IMG/VR virus record: IMGVR_UViG_3300032665_000140
Location: 1-30,062 of that record
DNA length: 30,062 nt
Origin: a virus
Reading direction: 5' to 3' (one strand)
The position numbers and the translations under genes are program-made. Shown piece by piece: positions 12,293 through 19,030 of this stretch (within the stretch, counting starts at the first letter, position 1; every line of letters starts with the position of its first letter). The notes below the pieces were generated by a model. That model did not search any database. It saw only the letters and a list, made by a program, of their open reading frames with translations, and had not been told where the DNA came from.

Positions 12293-12322
12293 TTGACGGA
12301 CCTATACCGTATGTGTTATAAT
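12293..12322 (+). promoter_or_regulatory. Promoter TTGACG-N18-TATAAT
   Basis: TTGACG (12293-12298), 18-base spacer ending TGT, TATAAT (12317-12322). Leader of about 30 bases with AAGGAG before ATG 12361. Confidence 0.75.
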
Positions 12323-12360
12323 ATCACGTTCTATATCCAAGATCTTAAGGAGATTAACTA

Positions 12361-12663
12361 ATGTCAGTATCGGAAGCAATGTTTACTCAAACTAACTCTT
12401 ATCTAGATAATTTAAAGCGTGATTACCAATTTGGAGGTATTGCCTTTCTATACATGTGGGATATCATCCGTGATACATTTGAGGAGATTGAACAGGATCC
12501 TAGTGCCTATGATTGCATTCCCGTCCCAAGCACAGATCTATATAAAGTTTGGCAAGCATACCAAAACAATCCATGGGGCGGATTTGACGTAGAGCAGGCG
12601 GATGTAGTAAACTGGCTATCGGCAGAAGACCTAATTCAAGAATGGGTAGAGGAGGATAACTAA
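12361..12663 (+). CDS. Hypothetical acidic protein, 100 aa
   Basis: AAGGAG ribosome site. Trp/Asp/Glu-rich (WGGFDVEQADVVNWLSAEDLIQEWVEEDN at the end), helical start. Unrecognised. Stop overlaps next start (TAATG). Confidence 0.8.
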   Translation: MSVSEAMFTQTNSYLDNLKRDYQFGGIAFLYMWDIIRDTFEEIEQDPSAYDCIPVPSTDLYKVWQAYQNNPWGGFDVEQADVVNWLSAEDLIQEWVEEDN

Positions 12664-12950
12664 TGATATATGACAAAGAACAAAAACAGATTGTTAAGAT
12701 ATTTGGCAACAGCGAAATATCACCAGCAGGCTTGGCATACAAAATGTTGGGGGAATCTAGATATGTTAATGAGTCTATCATACAATACATGGTTAATTAC
12801 ATTATCATAATGGGTACCCGTAATCCCGACAAACTGCCACCATATCTACAGAATGTCCACGCTTGGGCAAATGAGATGTATCAAATGTTAGATAAAATGG
12901 ATATGACCTCAAGAACTAATAGCCGAAGTGCATTAAACCATAAAGATTGA
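12663..12950 (+). CDS. Hypothetical protein, 95 aa, last gene of the + arm
   Basis: Coupled to the previous gene. Helical, with a hydrophobic stretch (IIQYMVNYIIIMG) and Met-rich C-terminal half. Unrecognised. Followed 39 bases later by a strong terminator. Confidence 0.75.
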   Translation: MIYDKEQKQIVKIFGNSEISPAGLAYKMLGESRYVNESIIQYMVNYIIIMGTRNPDKLPPYLQNVHAWANEMYQMLDKMDMTSRTNSRSALNHKD

Positions 12951-12989
12951 CTGAGCCAATATATAGGGGGTTGGGCCTTATATATCACA

Positions 12990-13024
12990 AACCCGTTAGG
13001 CATCGCCTAGCGGGTTTTCTTTTT
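12990..13024 (+). terminator. Strong terminator closing the + arm
   Basis: AACCCGTTAGGC (12990-13001) pairs with GCCTAGCGGGTT (13005-13016) with one G-T pair and a 3-base loop, followed by TTCTTTTTG. A smaller inverted repeat ATATATAGG/CCTTATATAT lies just ahead (12960-12985). Confidence 0.9.
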
Positions 13025-13032
13025 GTACAAAA

Positions 13033-13079
13033 TGTCCGATTTGTCCATTTTTAACAGGGACAATGTGATTTGCATCACA
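13033..13079 (+). promoter_or_regulatory. Operator cassette G without promoter
   Basis: TGTCCGATT-TGTCCATTT (9-bp repeats from 13033) and a perfect CRP-like palindrome TGTGATTTGCATCACA (13064-13079). No gene follows on +, so here the sites are not simple promoter controls; they lead into the repeat array. Confidence 0.6.
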
Positions 13080-13096
13080 TATAAAAAATTTTGAGG

Positions 13097-13667
13097 CCCT
13101 TTACGAATGGATCAAAATTCACCTTTACGAAGGGCGGGAAATTCACATTTACCCCTAGCTAATAATAATATACTCCTTTACGAATAGATAAATAATCACC
13201 TTTACGAATAGCCTAATATTCACATTTTGTCAATATAAATAAAATGTGATTAATATCACATAAAATAAATGTAAAATAGAATCATTTTACATAAAATATT
13301 ACACAAAATATCTAATTTTGTATAGAAAATATCGTGTTTTATACATGTTTATTTTGATATACCTTTACGAATGTGATGAAATTCACAGTTATGATGGGCA
13401 ATATGACTTGACATTTACAGAATTTTGTGAAATGCTGCCCTTTATGTTATGCTTTATAACTAACTATACATAAATCAATAATATCGGGGGATATTAATCT
13501 TTTACGAATGATTTTATTCTCCACTTTACTCCACTATAAACCACTTTAAACCCTATTTAAAGGTCATATAAGGCGGGATATCCGCTAGGATGATATTAGG
13601 GTATGTCTTTACGAATAGGATTATATTCACATTTAGGGCTGTTGTAATCTAGCACCTTTACGAATAT
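13097..13667 (+). repeat. Iteron-like TTTACGAAT array in the gene-free convergence region (candidate origin)
   Basis: Exact TTTACGA occurs at 13100, 13124, 13177, 13201, 13364, 13501, 13608 and 13657, all on the same strand, consensus CYTTTACGAAT. Most are followed 24 bp later by a second exact or degenerate copy (13148, 13225, 13388, 13525, 13632), with ATTCAC or AATCAC filling the second half of each unit. Two further CRP-like palindromes lie inside (13245-13260 and 13372-13387). Bases 13260-13350 are extremely AT-rich. A TTGACA at 13408 has no convincing -10. The layout matches a replication origin with iterons and an unwinding element, or an operator array. No gene is seen from 12951 to 13632. 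Confidence 0.65.
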
Positions 13668-13815
13668 TGCATATGCCATGTGTAGGTCTTATATTATCTA
13701 TAGTATCATATCCACCTTTTGATAATGGTATTACATGATCTAGGTGTAATCCTAATTCCCATCCCTCAATCCCGACCCTTCTTGGTGCATTAAGATCTAT
13801 GGGCTTTTGGCTCAT
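13633..13815 (-). pseudogene. HNH endonuclease remnant, 60 aa
   Basis: HNH core is clear: D26-H27 in LDHVIPLSKGG, N41 in DNIRPTH, H46 and N50 in GICNIRKG. Phage HNH nucleases normally carry a C-x2-C zinc knuckle just before KPID; here the protein begins MSQKPID directly after a stop, so the first knuckle is missing and only C49 remains. The core may still fold, but it is probably an N-terminally truncated nuclease. The iteron copy at 13657 lies in the codons for the IRKG motif. Starts 4 bases after the upstream gene's stop, weak ribosome site. Confidence 0.65.
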
Positions 13816-13819
13816 TCAT

Positions 13820-14464
13820 TTAATTAACCTGAACGTTTCCGTTCTTCATCTCATATTGTGGAGATGTATTACGAAGCATGATTTTATCCTGCTTTGTGAG
13901 GTTTCCTTCATCAAGATTCATGATCTTGTAATAATCTTTATTTGTAACCAAAAACTGGCTGCTAATTATTCTTGTACCAGAAGTAACTGGTGTTACTCCA
14001 TGCTGAACCTTATGCCCAAATATAAGCATGCTTCCCTTAGCAGGTTTAAGATATATATCGTAATCATCAAAATATATCTCACCGCCCTCGAAATCATCTG
14101 GATTTGCAAAATATCCTAGTATTGTAGCCTGAACATCCTCAAAAGTATCATCATTTGGATTTCTAGCATAGTCAGAATGTGGTCCATAGCCAGCACCAGC
14201 ACCTCTCCTAAAGTATGCTGTATATGGCAAAAGCTTATAATCAAGATTGTTTAAATCTGGATTTTCTCTGTACCAATAGTCTAAAACCCTAAAAGTGGCA
14301 TTATCAGTCGCCTTTAAAAAGTCTGCCGTTGAATTTCTAGTAGTTTCCATATAGTCTTGATTTACATTTGGCTCCCAATTTTTCAAGCCATCAATTATTT
14401 CATCAGGATTTTCAATGATATCTTCAAAGTACCATATCTTGTCTTCTAATCTAGTTGCTTTCAT
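13820..14464 (-). CDS. 2OG-Fe(II) oxygenase (prolyl-4-hydroxylase-like) 1
   Basis: 214-aa double-stranded beta-helix dioxygenase. Metal triad H96-x-D98 (GPHSDYA) and H155 (VQHGV), 2-oxoglutarate-binding R165 (SGTRII), with the GGEIYFDD strand and KPAKGSMLIF between. It would use Fe(II), 2-oxoglutarate and O2 to hydroxylate a protein or small substrate; substrate unknown. GGAGAA ribosome site; overlaps the upstream oxygenase stop by 4 bases, so the two are co-translated. Confidence 0.9.
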   Translation of the reverse strand: MKATRLEDKIWYFEDIIENPDEIIDGLKNWEPNVNQDYMETTRNSTADFLKATDNATFRVLDYWYRENPDLNNLDYKLLPYTAYFRRGAGAGYGPHSDYARNPNDDTFEDVQATILGYFANPDDFEGGEIYFDDYDIYLKPAKGSMLIFGHKVQHGVTPVTSGTRIISSQFLVTNKDYYKIMNLDEGNLTKQDKIMLRNTSPQYEMKNGNVQVN

Positions 14465-15021
14465 TTTTTCTCCTTATATTTTGATACATCACCATCATGA
14501 ATGTATGTTTGTGTCATGTATCTAACGCCATAATTAACCATTTCTACTTTATGCATCTCAGAACTAGGAAATATAACTACTGATCCAGCCTTTGGTTTTA
14601 TAGATATGCCTACATTTGGAAATACAATTTCTCCACCGTTGTAGTCATCATTTAGATAATATATTATAGTGAATACTGGCATAACCTCTTTATCTCCATC
14701 TACCACATAACTATATCCATCAGCATGCTCAGTCATATAAGATCCCGCCCCATATTCACGGACTAAAAACCTATTTGTATCTATACAGGATAGACTTATT
14801 TCACCATTATATTCTTTTAGGCATGTTTCAAATACATTCAAGATATCTAAATATTCTGGCATAGATTTGTTTATTATTGTGCCTCTGCCAATTAATGTTT
14901 CTCCACCGCCACAATTATTATATGACCACCAATCTTTGGAGATTATATTGTTTAGTAAATTAGGTTTAACTATATCTTCCCACACCCAAATTTTATCTGT
15001 TAGTTCCTGTTTTTTGCTCAT
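14461..15021 (-). CDS. 2OG-Fe(II) oxygenase (prolyl-4-hydroxylase-like) 2
   Basis: 186 aa from ATG 15021 (ATGA overlap with the upstream gene; a longer frame from 15075 is rejected). H99-x-D101 (TEHADGY), YYLNDDYNGGEIVFPN, KPKAGSVVIF, H157 (EMHKV) and R167 (GVRYMT) give a complete active site. Closely similar in layout to the oxygenase at 29249. Part of a three-gene dioxygenase run 13820-15620. Confidence 0.9.
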   Translation of the reverse strand: MSKKQELTDKIWVWEDIVKPNLLNNIISKDWWSYNNCGGGETLIGRGTIINKSMPEYLDILNVFETCLKEYNGEISLSCIDTNRFLVREYGAGSYMTEHADGYSYVVDGDKEVMPVFTIIYYLNDDYNGGEIVFPNVGISIKPKAGSVVIFPSSEMHKVEMVNYGVRYMTQTYIHDGDVSKYKEKK

Positions 15022-15620
15022 TTTTGCTCCACGTAGTCTGTATATAGACCAGTTAAACCATTTGGTATAGCACAAGATATTGATAGTCTGGGTGTATTTG
15101 CAGATACCTGATGAATTATTCCACGATCAAATAAAGCTATATCACCTGGGTTCATTGTAAATTCCTGCACGATGCTATCAGACTCAACATCTTCGTAAAT
15201 TTTCCAACCAGTTTTTCCTATTACCTGTATATAAATAACGCCCCAGTTATCCTGATGTTTTGATGATGAATAGTTAGTTCCAGTTATATTTGCAAATACT
15301 TGTTGATTTAATGGCAAATCTTTTGTGTGACCTAGATCACTATATATATTATTAATTACTGTGTTAATATCGTCATACTCAGATGGCATTGGTAGTATGG
15401 ATTGGTAATAGCCAACCGTTCTAGTGGCTAAAGAACCTAGTGTTTTAAAGCCTATATTTTCAAAAGATGACATGACCTCGTAATTATCTTTATTTAAAGA
15501 TGCTTTATTTAAAATATCTATTCCATCATCCCAATTAAAATTAGATTTAAAATAGTTTGATATTAATAAAGCTCTTTTATTTTCTTTTGCTTGATCAAAA
15601 TCATCTTTTATTAATGTCAT
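15018..15620 (-). CDS. Cupin/JmjC-like 2OG-Fe(II) oxygenase A
   Basis: 200 aa. H122-x-D124 (KHQDNWGVIYIQVIGKTGWKIY), then a long loop, PGDIALFDRGIIHQV with H170, and R178. The spacing and the G-x-WKIY strand point to the cupin_8/JmjC branch rather than the prolyl-hydroxylase branch. The homologue at 20417 shares these positions within two residues. Substrate unknown; the branch hydroxylates or demethylates proteins and tRNA in other organisms. Confidence 0.8.
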   Translation of the reverse strand: MTLIKDDFDQAKENKRALLISNYFKSNFNWDDGIDILNKASLNKDNYEVMSSFENIGFKTLGSLATRTVGYYQSILPMPSEYDDINTVINNIYSDLGHTKDLPLNQQVFANITGTNYSSSKHQDNWGVIYIQVIGKTGWKIYEDVESDSIVQEFTMNPGDIALFDRGIIHQVSANTPRLSISCAIPNGLTGLYTDYVEQK

Positions 15621-15805
15621 GTAGAGAAATCACCCAAATGTTTAAAGCACACCGATATCTCTTGCGAGTATTTAAAATCTGTATAAATGCCATCATTAGG
15701 GCAATAATAACATTTGTCATCATTGACCTTATTGCAGCATGAGCATATCATTTTGGCATCCTGGATTTTCCACTTATGCTTATCACTTTTACATTGTTTT
15801 ATCAT
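15617..15805 (-). CDS. Multi-zinc-finger miniprotein, 62 aa
   Basis: C5, H10, C21-x-C23-C24, C32-x2-C35 and C53-x2-H56: enough ligands for two zinc ions. Overlaps the next gene by 4 bases (ATGA). TATAAT (15814-15819, minus sense, TGA-extended) lies 8 bases upstream of the ATG, so the leader is at most a few bases. Likely starts the transcript of the three-oxygenase run. Confidence 0.7.
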   Translation of the reverse strand: MIKQCKSDKHKWKIQDAKMICSCCNKVNDDKCYYCPNDGIYTDFKYSQEISVCFKHLGDFST

Positions 15806-15819
15806 ATATGAATATTATA

Positions 15820-16254
15820 TCACTGATCTAGATCTAATTCTTCTTGCCAAATAGACTGATTTTTATATGATGAATTAAAGTTAGATGGCTGCCATGATGC
15901 ATAGTTATATTCAATAGGTCTGCTGAGTTCGTAGGCTCTTTGCCAATCCCCCGCCGTTGATCGCAGTTCAGCATTTTCTAGCTTCAATGCCTTCACCTGA
16001 GATTGCAGAATACGATTTTGCTGATCAAGTATCTCATTTATCTCCATTTGATGATGAATGGCGTTATGCTCAGAATTATAAGCATTTTCATGTAAACCTG
16101 CTTTATCTTCTGCTTTTATAGCTAGTTCATTATATTGACGAGCAAGTTCAGATACATTACAATATGCATTGTATGTTTCTTGAAAGCCTGTTTTTAATTC
16201 TTCATAATCATTCAATAATTCATTATACTTCTTAAGTAGCTTTTTCTTTTTCAT
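15820..16254 (-). CDS. Coiled-coil protein, 144 aa
   Basis: Starts MKKKKLLKKYNELLNDYEELK, with heptad-like helices through about residue 100 (EILDQQNRILQSQVKALKLENAELR), then a Trp/Asn/Ser-rich tail. GGAG ribosome site. Sits between two dioxygenase groups; could be a scaffold or partner (inference). Confidence 0.8.
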   Translation of the reverse strand: MKKKKLLKKYNELLNDYEELKTGFQETYNAYCNVSELARQYNELAIKAEDKAGLHENAYNSEHNAIHHQMEINEILDQQNRILQSQVKALKLENAELRSTAGDWQRAYELSRPIEYNYASWQPSNFNSSYKNQSIWQEELDLDQ

Positions 16255-16263
16255 GTTATCTCC

Positions 16264-16824
16264 TTATACAAAGTTAATGTTAAGTGTTGCTCTTGTTTTA
16301 TTACGCTTAGGTGATGAGGATGCGTGGTAAATAGAACCATCAAACACAACCGCCCTGCCAGCTTTTGGCTCTACTCCAAAAGATTCTTCTGTACCGTTTT
16401 TGTCAAAAAATATAGTTTCTCCATCAGAATCATTAATAAAATAAAGAAACACATAGTGTGGGCTATAAAAATCAACGTGTGGGGTGTGATGACCATTATT
16501 TTCTGATTTAAAATAAAGGTTTACTTTTGTTCTAACTATTTGGTTTAAGTTTATTTTATGTTTAGATACAAATGCATCAAGCAAAGCTTTTGTTTTTTCA
16601 TAATGTGGGTAGTTTGGCTCTACCTGAGTAACAAGCAGCATGTCCTCTTCTGTGTTTTTATTCTTTGCGACATGACCTTGATGTAATTCTGGGGATGATG
16701 TGTATGGCAAGTAAACCCAATAAACCCAAGGCCCAACACTTGGATCTGCTGGTACATCTAAGAATGCTGATTTCATAGAATTAATTTGATCTGCTGTGGC
16801 AAAGTTATCATCAACAATAAACAT
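16264..16824 (-). CDS. 2OG-Fe(II) oxygenase 3
   Basis: 186 aa. H116-x-D118 (TPHVDFY), FLYFINDSDGETIFFDKNG, EPKAGRAVVFDGSIYHASS with H167, and R178 (TRATLNINFV). Complete metal and 2OG sites; the DGETIFF variant resembles the P4H-like proteins common in cyanophages and freshwater phages. Start overlaps the upstream 54-aa gene stop (TAATG). Confidence 0.9.
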   Translation of the reverse strand: MFIVDDNFATADQINSMKSAFLDVPADPSVGPWVYWVYLPYTSSPELHQGHVAKNKNTEEDMLLVTQVEPNYPHYEKTKALLDAFVSKHKINLNQIVRTKVNLYFKSENNGHHTPHVDFYSPHYVFLYFINDSDGETIFFDKNGTEESFGVEPKAGRAVVFDGSIYHASSSPKRNKTRATLNINFV

Positions 16825-16988
16825 TACTTTTTGTTATCTCTAGATACTAATTTATCAACAATCACCTTATCTTGAATAAAATCTGGATTAAGCTGAACTC
16901 CAGCCTTATGCATAGTTTCTAGCCACACCACATGGTTTGCCAGTTTCTTTCTCTTACGACGCTTTCTCGCCTCTTTATTGCTCATCAT
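16824..16988 (-). CDS. Basic small protein, 54 aa
   Basis: Begins MMSNKEARKRRKRKKLANHV, a strongly basic N-terminus suited to nucleic-acid binding, then a helical domain. GAGGAAAA before the tandem ATGs. Overlaps the upstream gene by 14 bases and the downstream start by 1. Confidence 0.65.
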   Translation of the reverse strand: MMSNKEARKRRKRKKLANHVVWLETMHKAGVQLNPDFIQDKVIVDKLVSRDNKK

Positions 16989-17130
16989 TTTCCTCATTCT
17001 CTTTTGTGTCTTGCCAATATTTTATTGAAAGTATACTGTATTTATGGTACAATTCTTGATACTCATGCTTAAGTGTATAGTATTTTGGTAAATAAATCAA
17101 TAACAGAGTGATTGGTATGGCTATAATCAT
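16975..17130 (-). CDS. Membrane-anchored small protein, 51 aa
   Basis: N-terminal hydrophobic helix (MIIAIPITLLLIYLP) followed by a Tyr/Lys/Glu-rich soluble tail. Coupled upstream by an ATGA overlap. Unrecognised. Confidence 0.6.
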   Translation of the reverse strand: MIIAIPITLLLIYLPKYYTLKHEYQELYHKYSILSIKYWQDTKENEENDEQ

Positions 17131-17243
17131 TCGAAATTAAACCCTACCCCTTGATTATTTGTGCCAAAAAATGCTTTTATAAATACTTCAAAATCTTCAT
17201 CTGTAATTTCATCTTCATAAAAAAAGTTGTTGTTTTCCGTCAT
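17127..17243 (-). CDS. Acidic small protein, 38 aa
   Basis: MTENNNFFYEDEITDEDFEVF..., acidic then Gly/Phe-rich. ATGA overlaps at both ends (17243 with the oxygenase stop, 17130 with the next start), which strongly supports translation despite its size. Confidence 0.6.
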   Translation of the reverse strand: MTENNNFFYEDEITDEDFEVFIKAFFGTNNQGVGFNFE

Positions 17244-17872
17244 ATCATCAAAACTCCTGGGTCATTGTATATGTAATTAATGTATGAGTATCTTGTTCCA
17301 GATTTAACTTCATTAATTGAACTTAAATATGATGCATCAAAAATAATCAATTCATCTGGTTCCACCTTATAATGTAAATCAATATGCTTAAAACTAATTT
17401 CACCACCTGTAAAATCTCCACAAAAATAAGCAATCTTATATTTTGGGCTGATTATATTTTCTCTAAATGTTTGTGCTGGAAATGACTGTCCAGACTGTAG
17501 CCTAAATAGTTCTGTATAATAAAATAAACAGTATTGTGGAGAAAAAAGATTTCTAATAGAAAGCAGCAGTTCTTGTGCATGTATATGCCTTGTTAATGCT
17601 GATATTATTTTTCCATGAAGATGTGGATCATGATTGACCATATCTCCTGGATTATAATTATAATGATCTATTTCATATTCTTCTTCAGTAAATTCATCAC
17701 AAATTTCTTTTATAAAATTGTTAAATGATTTTCCCATAAAGTTTTTATATGAATAAATCCCATCAGAAATTTCTTTTACATCTGAAAAAGTTTTAAACTT
17801 ATCTACACCCACTACTTCATCAATCTTATTAAATCTTTTGAAATCATAGCCTGAGCTATTCCATGGTCCCAT
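17240..17872 (-). CDS. Degenerate 2OG-oxygenase-like protein lacking metal ligands
   Basis: 210 aa. The C-terminal half aligns by eye with the neighbouring dioxygenases: a strand with CGDFTGGEISF, then VEPDELIIFDASYLSSINEV and SGTRYSYINY with R194 at the 2OG position. The H-x-D site is replaced (SGQSFPAQTFRENI) and the distal His position reads SSINEV, so Fe binding appears lost. H81/H84/H86 near residue 85 (HDPHLHG) are probably outside the barrel. Possibly a catalytically dead paralogue with a binding role. Frame intact. Confidence 0.75.
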   Translation of the reverse strand: MGPWNSSGYDFKRFNKIDEVVGVDKFKTFSDVKEISDGIYSYKNFMGKSFNNFIKEICDEFTEEEYEIDHYNYNPGDMVNHDPHLHGKIISALTRHIHAQELLLSIRNLFSPQYCLFYYTELFRLQSGQSFPAQTFRENIISPKYKIAYFCGDFTGGEISFKHIDLHYKVEPDELIIFDASYLSSINEVKSGTRYSYINYIYNDPGVLMI

Positions 17873-17875
17873 TAT

Positions 17876-17977
17876 TTACCATAAACCTTTCTTGATATTC
17901 CAACGAATTGTCTCCTTATCATACCACTTATATACCTGTATATGCAAGGCCTTAAACCATTGACCATTTAATCCCAC
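17876..17977 (-). CDS. Possible 33-aa basic peptide (uncertain)
   Basis: The 95 bases between the 17968 and 17872 genes have two candidate frames. A GTG start at 17977 gives a Trp/Lys-rich peptide ending KKGLW just before the next ATG. An ATG start at 17966 in another frame gives a 31-aa Arg-rich peptide ending TAATG. Codon composition favours the first, spacing the second; neither has a good ribosome site. Confidence 0.3.
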   Translation of the reverse strand: MGLNGQWFKALHIQVYKWYDKETIRWNIKKGLW

Positions 17978-18453
17978 AATCCTTGATAGATATTTGCGAA
18001 CCACTTCATTGTATCTTTGTATTGCTTTTCTGTCAACCCGCCAAAATCTTTTTGCCATTTTTTATTTAAGGCAATGCCATTATTACTTAACTCATCAAAC
18101 ATTTTTGCATACTTCTCATAATCTAAATCTCTGAAATATGCTGCTTCATCTACTGTTGATTCACGATTGGCATATGGGTGACCTACACCATGAGAGTTTT
18201 TAATATGCCATCTTAAAAGCCCCGCAATTTGACCAGCTAAATAACTATCACCATTCCATGCATCTTGATCGCTAAATCCACGTGTTAATCTTTGATATGG
18301 ATACTTAATAAACTTATTAAACAAACGTGCAGGCTTTAATTTATTAAAAAATCGGGATACTGAATTAATTGTTTTTCTAGCTCGTGATGGCCTTATATTT
18401 TTGAATTCTTCCCATGATATTGATACAGTATTCATTGTTGATTTAGTTTTCAT
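17968..18453 (-). CDS. Conserved phage protein with RGFSDQDAW motif, 161 aa
   Basis: ATG at 18453 behind AGGGGAAAG. Basic N-terminal half (residues 20-55), then YQRLTRGFSDQDAWNGDSYLAGQIAGLLRWHIKNSHGVGHPY, a block (RG-F/W/Y-SD-x-D-x-W...LA..I..GL) I associate with uncharacterised phage proteins, then a helical C-terminus. Function unknown. Overlaps the upstream gene by 11 bases. Confidence 0.75.
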   Translation of the reverse strand: MKTKSTMNTVSISWEEFKNIRPSRARKTINSVSRFFNKLKPARLFNKFIKYPYQRLTRGFSDQDAWNGDSYLAGQIAGLLRWHIKNSHGVGHPYANRESTVDEAAYFRDLDYEKYAKMFDELSNNGIALNKKWQKDFGGLTEKQYKDTMKWFANIYQGLWD

Positions 18454-18616
18454 TATAATGCTTTCCCCTAACAATCATTGCATCTTCAACATGTGTGCAA
18501 TCTTCTCTTAGACAATGATTTGATACACCTTTAGGATTACTAAAATCTACTAAATGTTTATCTAAGATTAAATCAGCTAACTTATTCCTTAGCTGGTATT
18601 CTTCATCTTCAGTCAT
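18443..18616 (-). CDS. Small Cys/His protein, 57 aa
   Basis: Helical N-terminal half (MTEDEEYQLRNKLADLIL), then H34-C35-x4-C40-x-H42 (NHCLREDCTH), a compact potential zinc site. GGAGC ribosome site inside the upstream gene's end; overlaps it by 8 bases. Confidence 0.65.
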   Translation of the reverse strand: MTEDEEYQLRNKLADLILDKHLVDFSNPKGVSNHCLREDCTHVEDAMIVRGKHYNEN

Positions 18617-18752
18617 TTTCTTTTTGCTCCTTTACCCAAGCATCTCCCGCAAATTCTTCATAGCAATCAACACATATATTCTTGCCATTAAATGGCATGT
18701 AACGCTTTCTTAGGCTATTGCAGTATGGACATCTATTATAAGTTCCCGCCAT
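18609..18752 (-). CDS. Zinc-ribbon protein, 47 aa
   Basis: C8-x2-C11 (CPYC) and C27-x2-C30 (CVDC) form a two-knuckle ribbon, followed by an acidic helix. Starts on the last base of the upstream stop (TAATG). Confidence 0.7.
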   Translation of the reverse strand: MAGTYNRCPYCNSLRKRYMPFNGKNICVDCYEEFAGDAWVKEQKEND

Positions 18753-19030
18753 TATACTAACAACTCCTTTTCAATTGCCTGCATAGTATCGCAAGGATAT
18801 AAAGGATGGCAATCACAATCACATTTAGGCCATTCACAACCCCATTCTCCACAACCCCAACATTCACCATCACATGCTTCGCATATTCCATTTGAATCTG
18901 GCTTATGCAATTCAACTACTGCAAGAAGAGCTTTAGCACCAGCAAGCCATCCACCTTGATTAAAAAGTTCTGCTGTTCCAGTATATCTAACTGCTTCTTT
19001 AATTTCTACCAGCAATTCATCGTGTGTCAT
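18752..19030 (-). CDS. Cys-rich protein, 92 aa
   Basis: Helical N-terminal 42 residues, then nine Cys between residues 50 and 80 (CEACDGECWGCGEWGC..., CDCDCH), reminiscent of metallothionein-like or DnaJ-type zinc modules found in actinophage proteins. ATG 19030 shares a base with the upstream stop; a frame starting at 19075 is a read-through of the upstream gene. Confidence 0.75.
   Translation of the reverse strand: MTHDELLVEIKEAVRYTGTAELFNQGGWLAGAKALLAVVELHKPDSNGICEACDGECWGCGEWGCEWPKCDCDCHPLYPCDTMQAIEKELLV

Noticed and set aside
13097-13667. CRISPR array from the regular 24-bp repeats
   Set aside because: Repeat unit is only 7-11 bp, gaps between pairs are irregular, and there is no spacer structure or cas gene.
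13799-14119. 106-aa + strand frame in the first oxygenase gene
   Set aside because: Antisense to a well-supported dioxygenase; composition is Ile/Cys-rich and shadow-like, with no promoter or ribosome site.
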